A stretch of 64,000 nucleotides of DNA from Aristolochia californica (Eukaryota; Streptophyta; Magnoliopsida; Piperales; Aristolochiaceae). The translations under genes and the position numbers were made by a program. The stretch spans positions 16,897,981 through 16,961,980 of the forward strand of contig JARWKL010000008.1 in assembly GCA_029961685.1 (NCBI GenBank). The letters are read 5' to 3'. The notes below the pieces were generated by a model. That model saw only the letters and a list, made by a program, of their open reading frames with translations. It was not told where the DNA came from and did no database searches. Numbering within the stretch: the stretch's first letter is position 1; every line of letters begins with the position of its first letter. This document shows positions 9,536-21,207 of the stretch, in pieces.

Positions 9536-10400
9536 CTAGTTGTATTTCCAATGCAGCAGGCTCGACATTTGAAGGCCCTTCTTCTTGGATTGATGATTCA
9601 TTTTCCTGTGACACCTCAATTATGTCAATGCCATTTATTGAAGGTTTTTGGTTATGGCTTGGAAGCATATTACAGGAATCATCGGGCACTTCATTAGTGT
9701 GAGAAGTTACAACAATCGATTCATTGCAAGCATTGGCCTTAACTTCTGCAAATACAGTTTGTGGGGTGACCACGAAAGACTCCTTAATATGACAATCTGC
9801 TGGATGTGTACATTGGAAATAGTGTCCACACCCTTTGACTCCTTTTTGTTATCACTTGGAATAGTGTCCAAAACTATAGCACCTATACTTTGTCCAGTCT
9901 CCACTCAGAATTTGAATTTTTTACCCTCAACAGTAATAAAAATCACCCCCCATAGCATATTCTCCACCATTTCCAGAAAAACCCAAATTGCTAAGCATAG
10001 AAAATCCAGTTCTCCACCTTTCTTGCAGGCATTTCAACAAACAGCTGCCCGTCATCTTCCATTTTCCTTCTCTCCTCTGGATTAGATCCAACCAGTCTAT
10101 CTACTTGAGCCCCTTTTTGCACTGCAATAGCAGCAGCAAGTTGAAAATTCGTCAGATTGTTCAACCCACCAGTCTCTCCAGTTTTTCCCACTTTTTCTAC
10201 CTCCTCATTTCCTGAACTCACACCTGGTTGAAGAAATGACATGAACAATGGCCGATCAGCATACATATCACAAGAAACTTTAAGCACAACATTTTCAATT
10301 TGACAAAGAACAGATATACTGGTGCTATTCTCATCAATAGAAAAATAAATTACCCAATGAAATTTTTCTACCATTCCCAGCATACGCAAAAAATTTCATC
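9536..10400 (-). pseudogene. P2 cargo, part 1: unrecognised host-like protein fragments
   Basis: Minus-strand frames 9991-10389 (132 aa) and 9423-9773 look like real protein. The first has EKFHWVIYFSIDENSTS, a Cys-containing strand-rich stretch, and a charged segment LVGSNPEERRKMEDDGQLFVE. The second is acidic (VSQENESSIQEEGPSNVEP). I do not recognise the family. The frame at 9536-9773 continues without a stop into part 2 once the solo LTR is removed. The two frames are separated by stops. Confidence 0.4.
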
Positions 10401-10588
10401 TTGAATTGCAAACAAAAAAACCTAAATTCCATCAAAATTGCTCTGCTTCATGGAACAGAAAACCCCCATCCCCAAAATCAGCCCATTTGAGCCCCATCAA
10501 CCCTATGGAAGAATTGTTTTGACATAAAATTGAGGGTGTTTCAGAAACTTACCCCTAAATACGTTGAAGATTTTTTTCCGCTAGGCTG

Positions 10589-11165
10589 TCAAGGGCGAGA
10601 TTGAGAGGGAGTCCTAAAGCCAAAGCCCACCAGACCTTTTTTTGATGGTGAACAGCACCCCTTTGGGGCTTCCTCGCTTGGAGATTTTTCGAGATAGAGG
10701 TCTCTCGGATTTTTTGCGTCTCCTATTCTGGGAGACATTTTGCATCCCGTGAGAAGGGGGTTGTTGAATACCCCTCCAATTTTGGAATTTATGTGTCCCT
10801 GATGGCTGATTTCCATGCTCGGCATATTTTCTCTTTGAATTTATTTGGCCCATGGCCTTTCTTCCCATCTGAAACAGTGTCTGTTCGACCATTGTGTGCT
10901 ATAAATTTTTCTTGCTCACTGAGTTTAGGTTGTATGGTCTTCTTTTCTGCAGTAACGATTTCCCTTTCAAGTCTATAGAGTTTCTGGTTTAGCATTGGGA
11001 TTTGATCCAACTGTTGCATGATCTGAGCGAACCTTGTCTCATTTTCTGCCTGTGGCTCTACGAGCATATTCTGCCTGTGGCTCTACGAGCATATTCTGCT
11101 TCTAATCAGCAACTCTCTTAACTCTCCATTGTTGGAATTCCCCATGTTAACTATGATACCAATTG
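10589..11165 (-). pseudogene. P2 gag N-terminal remnant and primer site
   Basis: The minus-strand frame 10789-11067 contains RFAQIMQQLDQIPMLNQKL, the heptad-rich start of chromovirus gag also seen in element B (WLEQIPSIILQLERL). The primer-binding site lies against the LTR at about 11150-11165 (minus-strand ATTGGTATCATAG). A 22-bp stretch 'attctgcctgtggctctacgagc' is repeated at about 11042-11094. Stops and frame changes follow, and cargo-like sequence takes over at about 10400. Confidence 0.6.
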
Positions 11166-11485
11166 TTATGGTCACAGATCTAACACAGCGATTCGTATGA
11201 AAGAAGAATAGAAAAATGAAAGTCAACCCGAAGGGAAGCTTGAAAACCCTACATTCATTAAGGAGAACGCACACCCCTGATCTCGTTGAGGAGAACTCAA
11301 AACCCTTGTTTAACCTAAATCAATGCTTCCTTTTCTCATTACTCTTACCCCCTAAATAGGGTTCACCCTTACAAGGTTCAAGATAAAATATTACAAAAAT
11401 GTTCTTGTGGCCAATTAATTCTTTAACTGTAATAAAATAAAGAAAGTAAAGAAAAACAATTAATTAAACTCTAAATAACTTAGCA
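11166..11485 (-). repeat. 5' LTR of P2 (outer end lost)
   Basis: The plus-strand start TGTTATGGTCACAGATC... matches the inner end of the P1 LTR (TGTTACGGTCCCAGATC), and similarity runs for about 320 bp through 'cccctaaatagggttcaccc'. The outer 80 bp (gactcagcc region) are missing. Satellite sequence follows directly. Confidence 0.75.
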
Positions 11486-14400
11486 ATGTTATTACGTGCA
11501 TAAAAGAAATACATTTCCAAATTTCCTAAAAAAGGCAGTAATAAGGCCTTAATAATGTAAAAAGTTATTTGTTTCAGAATAAAATATTCTTACACCAAAA
11601 TTTTCTTGGTAAGAATTTTCAACAAGAAAAGTGATTCCTGGAAACATGAGGGACTAATGGTCCCTCGACACATATTTTTACTAGAAATACTTTTCCAATG
11701 TTTCCAAAAAAAAAGACAGTAACAAGGCTTTATAGTATTAAAATGTAACTTTTCCATAAAAAATTGCCTTATTACAAAATTTTCCTAGAAAGAATTTTCA
11801 GCTTGAAAAGTGTTTCATTGAAATATGAGGCACTGATGGTCCATGGAGATGTATTTCTATTAAAAATAAATTTCCAATATTTCCGTAAAAAATACACTAA
11901 ATAGGCGTTATAGTTGTAGAAAGCAGTTTGTTTCTTCAAAAATTGATTTAAAAAAAATATTCTAAGTAAGAATTTTCAGGTAGAAAAGTGTTTCCAAAAA
12001 ATATGAGGCAGTAATGGTCCTTGGAGACGTATTGTTATTTGTAATATTTTTCCAACATTTCCTGAAAGAAACACTAACAAAACCTTATAGTGATACAAAA
12101 TAATTTGTTTCAACAAAGTTTTCCAAGTAAGAATTTTCTGTTTGATAAGTGTTTTCTAGGAAACATGAGGCACTAATGGTCCATGAAGCCAAATTTTTTA
12201 CTAGAAATACTTTCCCAATGTTTCTTGAAAATGCACTAACAAGTTCATATAGTAGTAGAATGTAATTTGTTTCACAAAAAAATTTGTAGTAAGAATTTTC
12301 TGCTTGAAAAGTGTTTCCAGGAAACATGAGGCACTAATATTCCCTAGAGACATATTTTTACTAGAAATACATTTACAAAATTTTGGAAAAAAAAATGAAC
12401 AACATGCCATATAGTTTCAAAAAGTAATTTGTTTCATAAAAAATATCCTTACCACATAATTTCCATGGAAAGAATTTTAAGCATGGAAAATGTTTCCAGG
12501 AAACATGAGACAGTAATGGTCCCAAGGGTTGTATTTTTATAAGAAATACTTTGTTAAAATTTCCTAAAAAATTCAATAACAAGGACTTATAGTTGTAGAA
12601 AGTAATTTAATTCAGCAAAAATTACTGTAACACAATAGTTTCCTGGTAAGAATTTTTAGCTAGAAATATTATTTTAGGAACTATGAGGCACTAAAGGTCC
12701 CTCACGACATATATTTACTAGAAATATTTTTCAAACATTTTTGGAAAAAATGCGCAAACAAGGCCTTGTGGTTGTAGAAAGTAATTGTCTTAAGCAAAAA
12801 TTGTCTTACCTAAAAATTTTCCCTGTAACAATTTTTAGCTTAAAATTTGTTTCTTGGAAACATGAGGAACTAATGGTCCCTCGCGACATATTTTTACTAG
12901 AAATATTTTTCAAACATTTTGGAAAAAATGCGCAAACAAGGCCTTGTGGTTGTAGAAAGTAATTGTCTTAGAAAAAAATGTCTTACCTCAAAATTTTCCC
13001 TATAACAATTTTTAGCTTAAAATTTGTTTCCTAGAAACATGAGGAACTAATGGTCCCTGGAGACATATTTTCCCAAAAAAGGCAGTAACAAGGCCTTAAT
13101 GATGTATAAAGTTATTTTTTTTAAAAAAAATTGCCTTACGCCAAAATTTTCTTGGTAAGAATTATCAACAAGAAAAGTGATTCTTGGAAACATGAGGCAC
13201 TAATGGTCCCTGGACATGTATTTTTACTAGACATACTTTTCCAACGTTTCCTTATAAAAGCCATTAACAAGGCCTTATACTAGTAAAATGTAATTTTTTC
13301 AACAAAAATTGCCTTATCACAAAATTTTCTTGGAATGAATTTTCAGCTTAAAAAGAGTTTCATGGAAATATGAGGTACTCATAGTCCTTGGAGATGCATT
13401 TTTAGTAGAAATACATTTCCAACATTTTCTAAAAAACAAACACTAACAAGGCCTTATAGTTGCAAAAATTATTTTGTTTCAGCAAAAAATGCTTCACTTA
13501 AAATGATTCCTGGAAAGATTTTTTAGGTAGAAATATTTTTCCACAAAACATCAGGCACTAATGGTCCTTAGAGACGTATTTTTACTAGAAATACTTTTTC
13601 AACGTTTCTTGAAAACAAGTCACTGAAAAAACCTTATAGTTATAGAAAATAATTTGTTTTTTCGAAGTTTTCCCCGAAAGAATTTTTTGCATAAAAAGTT
13701 TTTTCCAGGAAACATGAAGCACTAATGGTCCATGGAGATGTATTTGTACTAGAAATATTTTCCCCGCGTTTCCTGAAAAAAGGCACTAACAAGGTCATAT
13801 CGTTGTAAAATGTAATTTGTTTCAGCAAAAATTTTTAGTAAACATTTTTCGCTTAAAAAGTGTTTCCAAGAAACTTGAGGCACTAATGGTCCTTGGAGAC
13901 GTATTTTTACTCCAAATACATTTCCAGCGTGTCCAAAAAATGCACTAACAAAGCCTTAAAGTTGTAGAAAGTAATTTATTTCACAAAAATTATCCTTACC
14001 AAAAAATTTCCCTGGTAAGATTTTTCAACAAGAAAAGAGATTCTTGGAAACATGAGGAACTAATGGCCCCTGGACATGTATTTTTAAAATAAATACTTTT
14101 CCAATGTTTCCTTAAAAAAGGCATTAACAAGGCGTGATAGTGATAAATTATAATTTTTTCAGCAAAGTTTTCCAAGTAAGAATTTTCTGCCTTAAAAATG
14201 TTTTCCAGGAAACATGAGGCACTAATGGTATATGGAGATTTATTTTTACTATAAATAATTGCCTATAGTTTCCAAGAAAAATGCACTATCAAGGTCATAT
14301 AGTTGTAGAAAGTAATTTGTTTCAACAAAAAAATTCTTGAAAGAAATTTCTGTTTAAAAAGTGTTTCCAGGAAACAAGAGGCAGGAATGGTTTCTAGAGA

Positions 14401-14748
14401 TTTATTTTTTACAATAAATATATTTCCATCGTTTCCAAAGAAAATGCAATAACAAGGCCTTATAGTTGTAGATAGTAATTTGTTTCATAAAAAATATCCA
14501 TACGACGAAATTTCCCCGGTAAGAATTTTCAACTTGAAAAATGTTCTAGGAAACATGAGGTAGTAATGGTCCCAAGGATCATATTTTTATTAGAAATACT
14601 TTTCCAACGTCCCTAAAAAAAGCATTAACAAGTCCTTATAGTTGTAGAAAGTAATTTGTTTAAGCAAAAATAACTTTACCACAATAGTTTCCTGGTAAGA
14701 ATTTTTAGCTAGAAAAGTTTTTTCGAGGAAACATGAGGCACTAATGGT
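11486..14748 (+). repeat. Satellite block S1
   Basis: About 19 tandem monomers of an AT-rich satellite, with the landmark 'aaacatgaggcactaatggtcc'. The spacing between landmarks alternates in a fixed pattern: 12164 to 12325 is 161 bp, then 179, 177 and 180 bp. Nine monomer types recur in order (see the higher-order finding). One monomer with 'ccttgtggttgtagaaag' is duplicated almost exactly at about 12690-13040, and two hybrid monomers occur at about 13870-14210, both signs of unequal exchange. Minus-strand frames here are only shadows of the repeat. Confidence 0.93.
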
Positions 14749-15565
14749 CTATTTACAACAAAAGAGAATAAAAAATAGAGGAAATATAAAATATATTCAA
14801 ATTGAAATATTATACATAAATTTAAAAAAACACACTAAATAATTTCCAAACATCGAGCAACCTTGGACACAAGCGCAAACTCAAAGTAATGCCTTACAAA
14901 ACAATACATAACTCCTTATATAGAAAGAGCAAGACGGAAAAGTACAAGATGAATTTGATAACATTTAAAATCCACCAATAGAAACTATGAAAGATGCCTC
15001 TATAATTGAGGTGGCTGAACAAATCCTCCATTATTGAGGACAGCTGGATTGTTTTGGGCGTTGATAGAAGTTTGGCCCTTAATTTGTAATTGTTGAACAT
15101 ATTCTTGGGTTCATAATAAACCTTTGAGATTTTTTGTCCCAATAAATTCTCATTATGGAGAATATTAGACTTAATTTTTGCGAACTTTGTATCAATTTAT
15201 GGAAAAATGTTCCACTACCTTACATGGAAGATTTTCTATAAAATTGGCAGTCCTTCTTGAATGAAGGATGTGTTACAGTCCCATCACAAAATCTAGGGGA
15301 TGGTGAAAGTCATAAATAATATGAACAAATCTGCATCTATTGGGATTTTCCCCAAATCTTTATGCTCAGGATTGGATTTAGTCCAAAATTTAAATTGAGC
15401 CTGAATGGGCTCTGGGAGAACCTCAATGGGTGGCCCAAATTTTGTCCACCAATTAAATACCTTCTCAGAACATCCTTGGCCCTTTGGAAAAACCTGGAAT
15501 GCCTATGATTGGGGTTTTGATAATAGAATGTATTGAACCGTGCATTAATGTAGTCCCAATTATGG
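14749..15565 (-). pseudogene. Endogenous pararetrovirus fragment, minus strand
   Basis: The minus-strand translation has caulimovirid-like words such as WDYINARFNTFYYQN, FNWWTKFGPP and LPEPIQAQFKFW, followed by a lysine-rich tail (14894-15142). Such a segment occurs in polyproteins of plant pararetroviruses; its function is not clear to me. It has several stops and frameshifts. It lies opposite to the neighbouring movement-protein fragment, so the viral sequence was rearranged after or during integration. About 100 bp at 14749-14850 is AT-rich with no assigned content. Confidence 0.55.
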
Positions 15566-15569
15566 ATTA

Positions 15570-16010
15570 GTTCGTATAGGATTAGACCCCTTGATACGAA
15601 TCAACCAAAGTTTACCTTTCATAGTAGCTATCGTAGATAACTCAGTGAGGAATAATTTTGAAAAGGCCCTACTCGGAGGAGTTGGAGCCAACTTAGGATT
15701 AGGCCCAGTCTCCTTTACAACTTGGCCCAATCTACAAATAGATTTAGATGACAAGCATATCCAAGATACCTTGTCCCTAAAAATCTACACAGATAACTAG
15801 TAGAAAAATGGCATTCAACCAGGAAGAAGAGTAATGCATATGTGTAGTTGCAAGAGGAATCAATACAAGAAAGGTTCCAGTTAAGGATTCAAAGAAAATC
15901 ATGGAACTATCCAAAAATATTGGATATTCTGAAAATTTGACCATAGAAGAACTCGACCCTAGGGAGTTAACATGGTCAACAGAATGGGTAGTCCAACCTA
16001 TGGCTCCTAG
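15570..16010 (+). pseudogene. Pararetrovirus movement-protein fragment
   Basis: The frame to 15800 resembles the 30K-type movement protein of caulimovirids: KALLGGVGANLGLGPVSF, then a Pro-Asn-x-x-x-x-Leu-x-Asp pattern and DTLSLKIYTDN. In living viruses this protein moves the virus through plasmodesmata. A stop follows at 15798, and the C-terminal part continues in other frames to about 16010 (for example ELDPRELTWSTEWV). It is defective. Confidence 0.65.
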
Positions 16011-16059
16011 ACACCTTCCCCTCTCCTGAAAAACCATAAGGGAGATAGAAGGAAAGCTA

Positions 16060-16506
16060 GTGATTACAAACACTAAGCCCAACTTTTCCCTCGAACAGGA
16101 TAGGCCCTCTACCTCTTCTAGTAGAACCTCCACCAGTTCCCAATTCGAAGGAATAGGCAACCCAAGGCCCAACCAAACCTTAGAGTCTTATGGAAAGACC
16201 ATTACCAGGTTAGAAAATGCTATTGACAATCTACAACAAAAAGTTAATTTCCTCTATAATGAACATAGACATAGAGAAATAATAAAATGCCAAACTATCC
16301 TAGAAAATATTGTAGAAAAAATTTACAATGGAAATAGTCCTATTTTCTTTAAAGAATTAACAGAACTAAAAAAAAATTTAGATAATCTAAACAAAGATAA
16401 AATGCAAGAACTCCTAAGCGAAGTCTTAGCATTAAAAGAACATTTAGGTTCTTCTTCTAGTCCATCAACGTATAAAACCCCTTTTACACCTTGGACACCA
16501 GAATGA
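16060..16506 (+). pseudogene. Pararetrovirus coiled-coil protein region
   Basis: A 148-aa open stretch with a Ser/Thr-rich start and a long heptad-like segment (TRLENAIDNLQQKVNFLYN, later FFKELTELKKNLDNLNKDK). Virion-associated proteins of caulimovirids have this kind of coiled coil, and the position between movement and coat proteins fits. It ends at a TGA next to the start of a following small frame (16502). Confidence 0.5.
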
Positions 16507-16925
16507 TCTATAGGTGGAAACTATTAGATCGCCTAGAATTTTGTAGAGAAAGCCTAGCTCTCGCTCTACAACAAAGAGATGCTCTTCAACCTGAAGATGA
16601 CATATTCCCATCCCAAGTGATGTATCATTATTGGTGGATGAGATATAATGATTGCGTCTAAAAATTTAGACGCAAGATCAAAATAATTAAACAAAAGCTT
16701 TATAAAAATGATCAATAGAGAAAGACTATTAGATCGTTTAAGAATAGCATGAGTAGAAAGAATTCACGCTCTGCAAAATAGAGATAATCTTCGACCAACA
16801 GAAGATACAATGATTGCTCACATCGAGTTTCATTCTGAATGGACAAGAATCAACAACAGAGCTCACACACTACAATGCATAATCTTGAGAATACAAAGAG
16901 AGCTTCAAGAAATATCTCTTTAAAA
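16507..16925 (+). pseudogene. Two tandem related small viral frames
   Basis: Two frames start alike: one near 16511 (WKLLDRLEFCRESLALALQQRD) and one near 16708 (RERLLDRLRIA, then ALQNRDNLRPTEDT). Both go from a Leu-rich helix to QQRDAL.P.DD or QNRDNLRPTED and then to a Trp/His-rich end. They look like a duplicated small gene of 50-70 aa. The second has an internal stop. I do not know its function. Confidence 0.45.
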
Positions 16926-18476
16926 ATGAATGATTTTTTCTATGTAACTGATATCGAAACTCCATTACCTTTAGGCCTTTCTGACATTACCGGTGGCTTA
17001 AAAACCTAGTGTACATTGCACCTTGCATAGCAAGTAGAAGAAAAGATCTAGAACCATTTGCCTTTAGGATTGCTTCAAAAGCATCTTCCTCTACTGATGA
17101 TGAAGTTTATGCATAATATAATACTTTCAGTCGCCAATCGATTTATTATGTTCAAGAGGAAAAAATCTTCCTCTAGTAAACAAAAAGAGCAACAAGATAG
17201 TGAACCAGAGGCATGGGACTCTGACAAAGTTGCAATAGAAAATACCAAGAAAAAAGACTACTCTGCTAAAGACAAAAAGGAAAATTATCTTTGTAAAAGA
17301 TTTAGGGTGCTTCGAAGAGGCAACACCAACCAACATGAAGTAGAAACATCAAGGGTACAAGATACCTATATGACAAACAATTTCCACCACAAAACAATGG
17401 ATTATTCTTGAGAAAGAGAAAGCTTTTCCCACTCTAAAATCTTGTTGGGAGGACAAAGGTATTTGATAAAATACACAAATGTCGATCCTTCCCATGCTAC
17501 TAAAGGACATCAATCCATAGATAGCATAAACCCATTGGGATTTTATCTCAACTTGGATTGTTCCAAGGATGGAAAAAAAGTCCTCAAAGAATGGGAAAGA
17601 AGTATCAGCAATGCTGCTAATAAGCATGAATCATGGGACAAAGATTCTCCATTTAACTTATTACCCATGCCCTACAGGGTCATGTAGCTCATTGGTGGGA
17701 CAATCTTCTCGAAGACCAAAAAATAGCTACATCAACATCTATAGCCTCAATACTAAAAGGATTAGTGGCTAAGATATCAAAATAATTCTAGGAATACATC
17801 CAGCCCTAGAAGCTCGTAATGAGTATATTAAACAAAGAAAACGTTTTGAAACTCTTCAAAAACTAAATAAGTTACAGATTTGTAACATCTATTTTTATGA
17901 GAAGTATTACTACAAATTTGCAAGTTACTTCTATAAACTAAAAAAAGATGATAAAAAACCCTATCTGCCCATCTTTTATTCAAAATTGCTAGAACCTTTT
18001 GCGACTATTTTCGAAAAAGACTACATTGCAAAATATTGGTAAAACAACCCAGAGTTTCCTGCTTTAACCATGGACGCTTTCCTAGGTTTTTATACTTTTG
18101 GAAGAAGATACAAGTTTGTACAAGACATGTTGGCAAATCTCTGTGAAACTCAAAAAATACAAAAGAAAAGTAGTAAAACTTATAAGAAAACATTATGTTG
18201 TTCCAACCAGAACAAAAATGTAGGAGCTTATGGTTGGAAAACCTATAACCAAAAGCAAAGAAAATATCCTAAAAAATTTCATAAGAAAAAATTTAGGATA
18301 CAAAGTAGTTCAAAATCTAGGTATACTCCAAAAAAAGATACTTTAGGAAAAGAACAAACTCTGGCCCAACCACATCCAGTAAAGGGTCAAATGCATATTG
18401 CTAGAAGGGGAAATCCCCGAGCAAGTGTAAATGCTGGATATGCCAAAAAGAAGGACACCAAACAAGGAGACAATAT
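16926..18476 (+). pseudogene. Pararetrovirus coat-protein region with zinc knuckle, decayed
   Basis: Starts with an acidic frame at 16926 (DIETPLPLGLSDITGG), then runs through several frames to a Lys-rich basic region (about 18070-18330). It ends at a knuckle KCWICQKEGH near 18425-18460, the CCHC-type motif at the end of caulimovirid coat proteins. There are many stops. Protease, reverse transcriptase and RNase H of the virus are absent, because copia element C1 begins at about 18477. It cannot replicate. Confidence 0.6.
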
Positions 18477-18990
18477 ACATTAATATTTGGCCCGCTTTCG
18501 AGGTTTTCTTCAAGAATGGAATTTGGCCCAACCAACCTCTACAAATATCTTTGGCCAAGATAAACAGAAAGAGGCATTAATAACTGCCATATGCATTGTT
18601 AACATTAAAAAAATATTGAAGTTGCTAAGACTCACCTTCTTAGCTCTTCCGCGGTTCCCACTTTTGATGATGTATGTGCTACACTTCTCTGTATTCCAGA
18701 CGCTTCTCCCTCTACTACTGAAATACCATTCGCTATGTACTCTGGACAAAGGGGAACACCATATGACCAAGGTCGAGGCCGAGGCAGATTTTATAGAGGA
18801 GGCAGAGGAAGAGGTGGAATTACTGGTTTTGACCGAATAGATGGGAAGGGATGCACCCATTGTAAGGAATATGGCCACACTAGAGACACATGCTTTCACC
18901 TAAAGGAATGCTCTATATGTGGTTGATTGGGTCACTCTCGAGAAATATGTTTTAAGGCTGATTAGAATAAGGCTAACCAAGCCATAGTAA
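18477..18990 (+). pseudogene. C1 gag (part) with zinc knuckles
   Basis: Matches C2 gag read in reverse: a segment like INIWPAFEVFFK, then RGRGRFYRGGRGRG (RNA-binding RGG-type), then knuckles CTHCKEYGHTRDTC and ECSICG. Several stops break it. The coding sequence is interrupted at 18990 by A2 and resumes at 21622 (SDTKVEKSTTT). Confidence 0.8.
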
Positions 18991-19375
18991 TGTTGAATTT
19001 ATATAAAAGTAAAATACTTCATTGACATCAATAACTTGTTGTAATCAAAGTATATGAATCTCTATTTATAATAGAGGAACGTAGTAGAGTCCAATTACAA
19101 TAAAACTACCCGTGTCCCAATTACACCCAAACTCTAACACTTAAAGATAAGTCCTAACATAATTAAATAACTCAATATAGATGAAAGACAAACATAACTC
19201 AAACTAAAACTCTTCTTTGACGTGACCATAAGATGACATACTTTTGTGAGTCCTTCTTGATCTTCCAACTGATGTGATAAGGATGCTAGCTCAAGGTAAT
19301 CATTGTGGGTCCTACTTCTTATACCCATCTTGTGGGCCTTCCTTGGTCGTGTGGGCTTGAGCTTATCTTCGAACA
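18991..19375 (-). repeat. 3' LTR of A2
   Basis: 385 bp, plus-strand TGTTGAATTTATATAAAAG...CTTCGAACA. It is slightly shorter than its partner because of a deletion near 'ccaatcttgtgggcc'. The polypurine tract ('ctacccctcaagctggggg' on plus) adjoins it. Confidence 0.85.
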
Positions 19376-19710
19376 CTACCCCTCAAGCTGGGGGTGAGAG
19401 AACAACATGAACTCCCAGCTTGCTGCAAATGATGTATAGATTATTTTTGTATAAAATGGCACATCTTCCAATATTCCCTCTCACGCTGTTGCATCCTTCC
19501 ATGAGGCCCTACTAGCATAATATAAGTGAGATTAAAAATCACTCCTAGCTGGTAAGCCATTGTTTCATACTCTAGTCCTAATGCTGGATGTAGGGCACAC
19601 TCCATCTTCTATCGGTAGTGTGTCTATCGGCATTGCTCTGAGGTGTCCACCACCATGTCCTTCCATAGGTCAACGACGCTCAAGTGGTAGGAGTAATAAA
19701 AGCCAGTACA

Positions 19711-19743
<33 letters not shown>

Positions 19744-19829
19744 TAATATAGATGTAATAATAAGTTCCTCTGTCATGGACTCCCAACCACAAATAATTTT
19801 GATATTTTTTACGGGATGAAGTTCCTCCG

Positions 19830-20255
19830 TCATGGACTCCCAACCAAAAATAATTTTGATATTTTTGACGGGGTAAAATAAATGATGATATGAGTCCACC
19901 ACTTCTTCAATAATAATGTCCCCCAAGAGACATAATAGTTGCAGGTGAATATAACACGACCATCTTCCAACACATATAACATGAACCAAAATAATAAAAC
20001 TTGTACGACCCATGAAATAATCATAATCTGATATAAATATTTTTTCTTAGATGCAAAAGCTTCAAATTTTGTGCTCCCCTTTTGTTGAATATTTTGGTCA
20101 CATAAACTCACCCACAACATATGGAATAAATTATAGCCCCTCAAGCTGGGAGGTAATGGCAGCGATCCCAGCTTGAACCAAATATCATAGATGTAGCAAT
20201 AGGCCCAAATAACATAGATGTATAAATAAGCCCTCAAACCAAGGAGAAGTGACAT
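19830..20255 (-). other. Family-A recurrent ORF, fused copy
   Basis: This minus-strand frame contains the start of the family segment (LLGLRAYLYIYVIWAYCYIYDIWFKLGSLPLPPS) fused by a small indel to the later segment (MLWVSLCDQNIQQKGSTKFE). The second segment is open in A2, A3, A4 (twice) and A5 but broken in A1. It is hydrophobic in its second half. No known family is recognised, and it may simply be sequence that lacks stops by chance. Confidence 0.35.
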
Positions 20256-21207
20256 ATTTTCTGATATATCAACTCAAAAAGTGGCACAAAATAATTGGCT
20301 TAAATTCGGATTATCAATGTAATAGAATACCAGCATGACCTTTGATTCTTCCAATGGGAATATTTCTTTAAATATAGATCAGATTAACATGAAATTTTCT
20401 CAGTATAAAAGTAGACTTAAATACCTTTCATCAAAGTGTAACTTCACTTCATAAAATATAATTATCAGAAGATAAATAATCTGATAGATTTTGGTCTCTG
20501 TCATCTGGCCGAACAAAGTAATGTTTCTCCTTTTTTTCCAGAATGACCATCGACTCTTCCAAGTATAATATCTCCTTATAAAAAAATCATACCAAGAATT
20601 GGTTGAATAGGTAAGAAAATAGACTTACGTATATTTCTTTTATATATAATTCTCCTTATAAATTCTCTCTCTTGATAGCATAAAATACCTTGGAAATTGA
20701 GGCTTTCTGCTGTAGCTCTAACCTCTTTTTAATTCTGACCTTTACTGCCTCAAATATCGATTTCTCTTTGTAGATAACTCAGACAAAAAAATTGGTTGAA
20801 TAGGTAAAAGAAAAGAATTACAGATATTTATTTTGACATATATTTCTCCATATAAATTCTAGTTCTTGATAGCAAAAAATACCTAGAAATCTAAAGATTG
20901 CTATTGTTGCTAGAACCTTTTTTCAATCTGACCTTCACTCATTCAAATGTTGACATCTTTCTGTAGATAACTCCAATTGGAACAAATAATTTTTCTTTTT
21001 AAATTAGACTAAATTATCTTTCTTTCAATATATATATTTTAGTATTAAAAACTCCGTATCAAGTTAAAAAAATACAAAGAAAAATATTGGTATAGGGACT
21101 GAAAAAAATAACTACGAACCTAGACTTAGGGTTTAGGGTTTAGAGAAAAGGATCACATTACCTCCGTGAGTTGACCAAGTCAACTCACAGAACCTGCTCT
21201 GATACCG

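Larger units (their letters stand above)
8002..11485 (-). mobile_element. P2: cargo-bearing gypsy-type LTR element, truncated, with a solo LTR inside
   Basis: Minus-strand relative of P1. Its 5' LTR is 11166-11485, with primer site and gag N-terminus on the left, followed by more than 2 kb of sequence with protein-like frames in element orientation and no pol. A plus-strand solo LTR (9110-9530) splits the cargo. The 3' end is missing; the element stops at 8001 against A1. The 5' LTR is cut at about 11485 where the satellite starts, roughly 80 bp short of the expected end. Confidence 0.65.

Noticed and set aside
12085..13828. Many minus-strand frames of 60-140 aa with shared words such as FPGNTF, KQITFY and NTSPWTI in the satellite blocks
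   Set aside because: They recur with the monomer period and are translations of the satellite. Nothing indicates coding.
11486..14748. CRISPR-like array of regularly spaced repeats
   Set aside because: Units are 160-180 bp and diverge over their full length without constant short repeats and unique spacers; it is a eukaryotic satellite.
14749..18476. Possibility of a replication-competent integrated virus
   Set aside because: Polymerase half missing, segments inverted, numerous stops in every gene.
21125..21145. TTTAGGG pair (also 41122-41136 and 50385-50398), resembling plant telomere repeats
   Set aside because: Only two units, at the same place in each family-A leader; part of the element, not an interstitial telomere.
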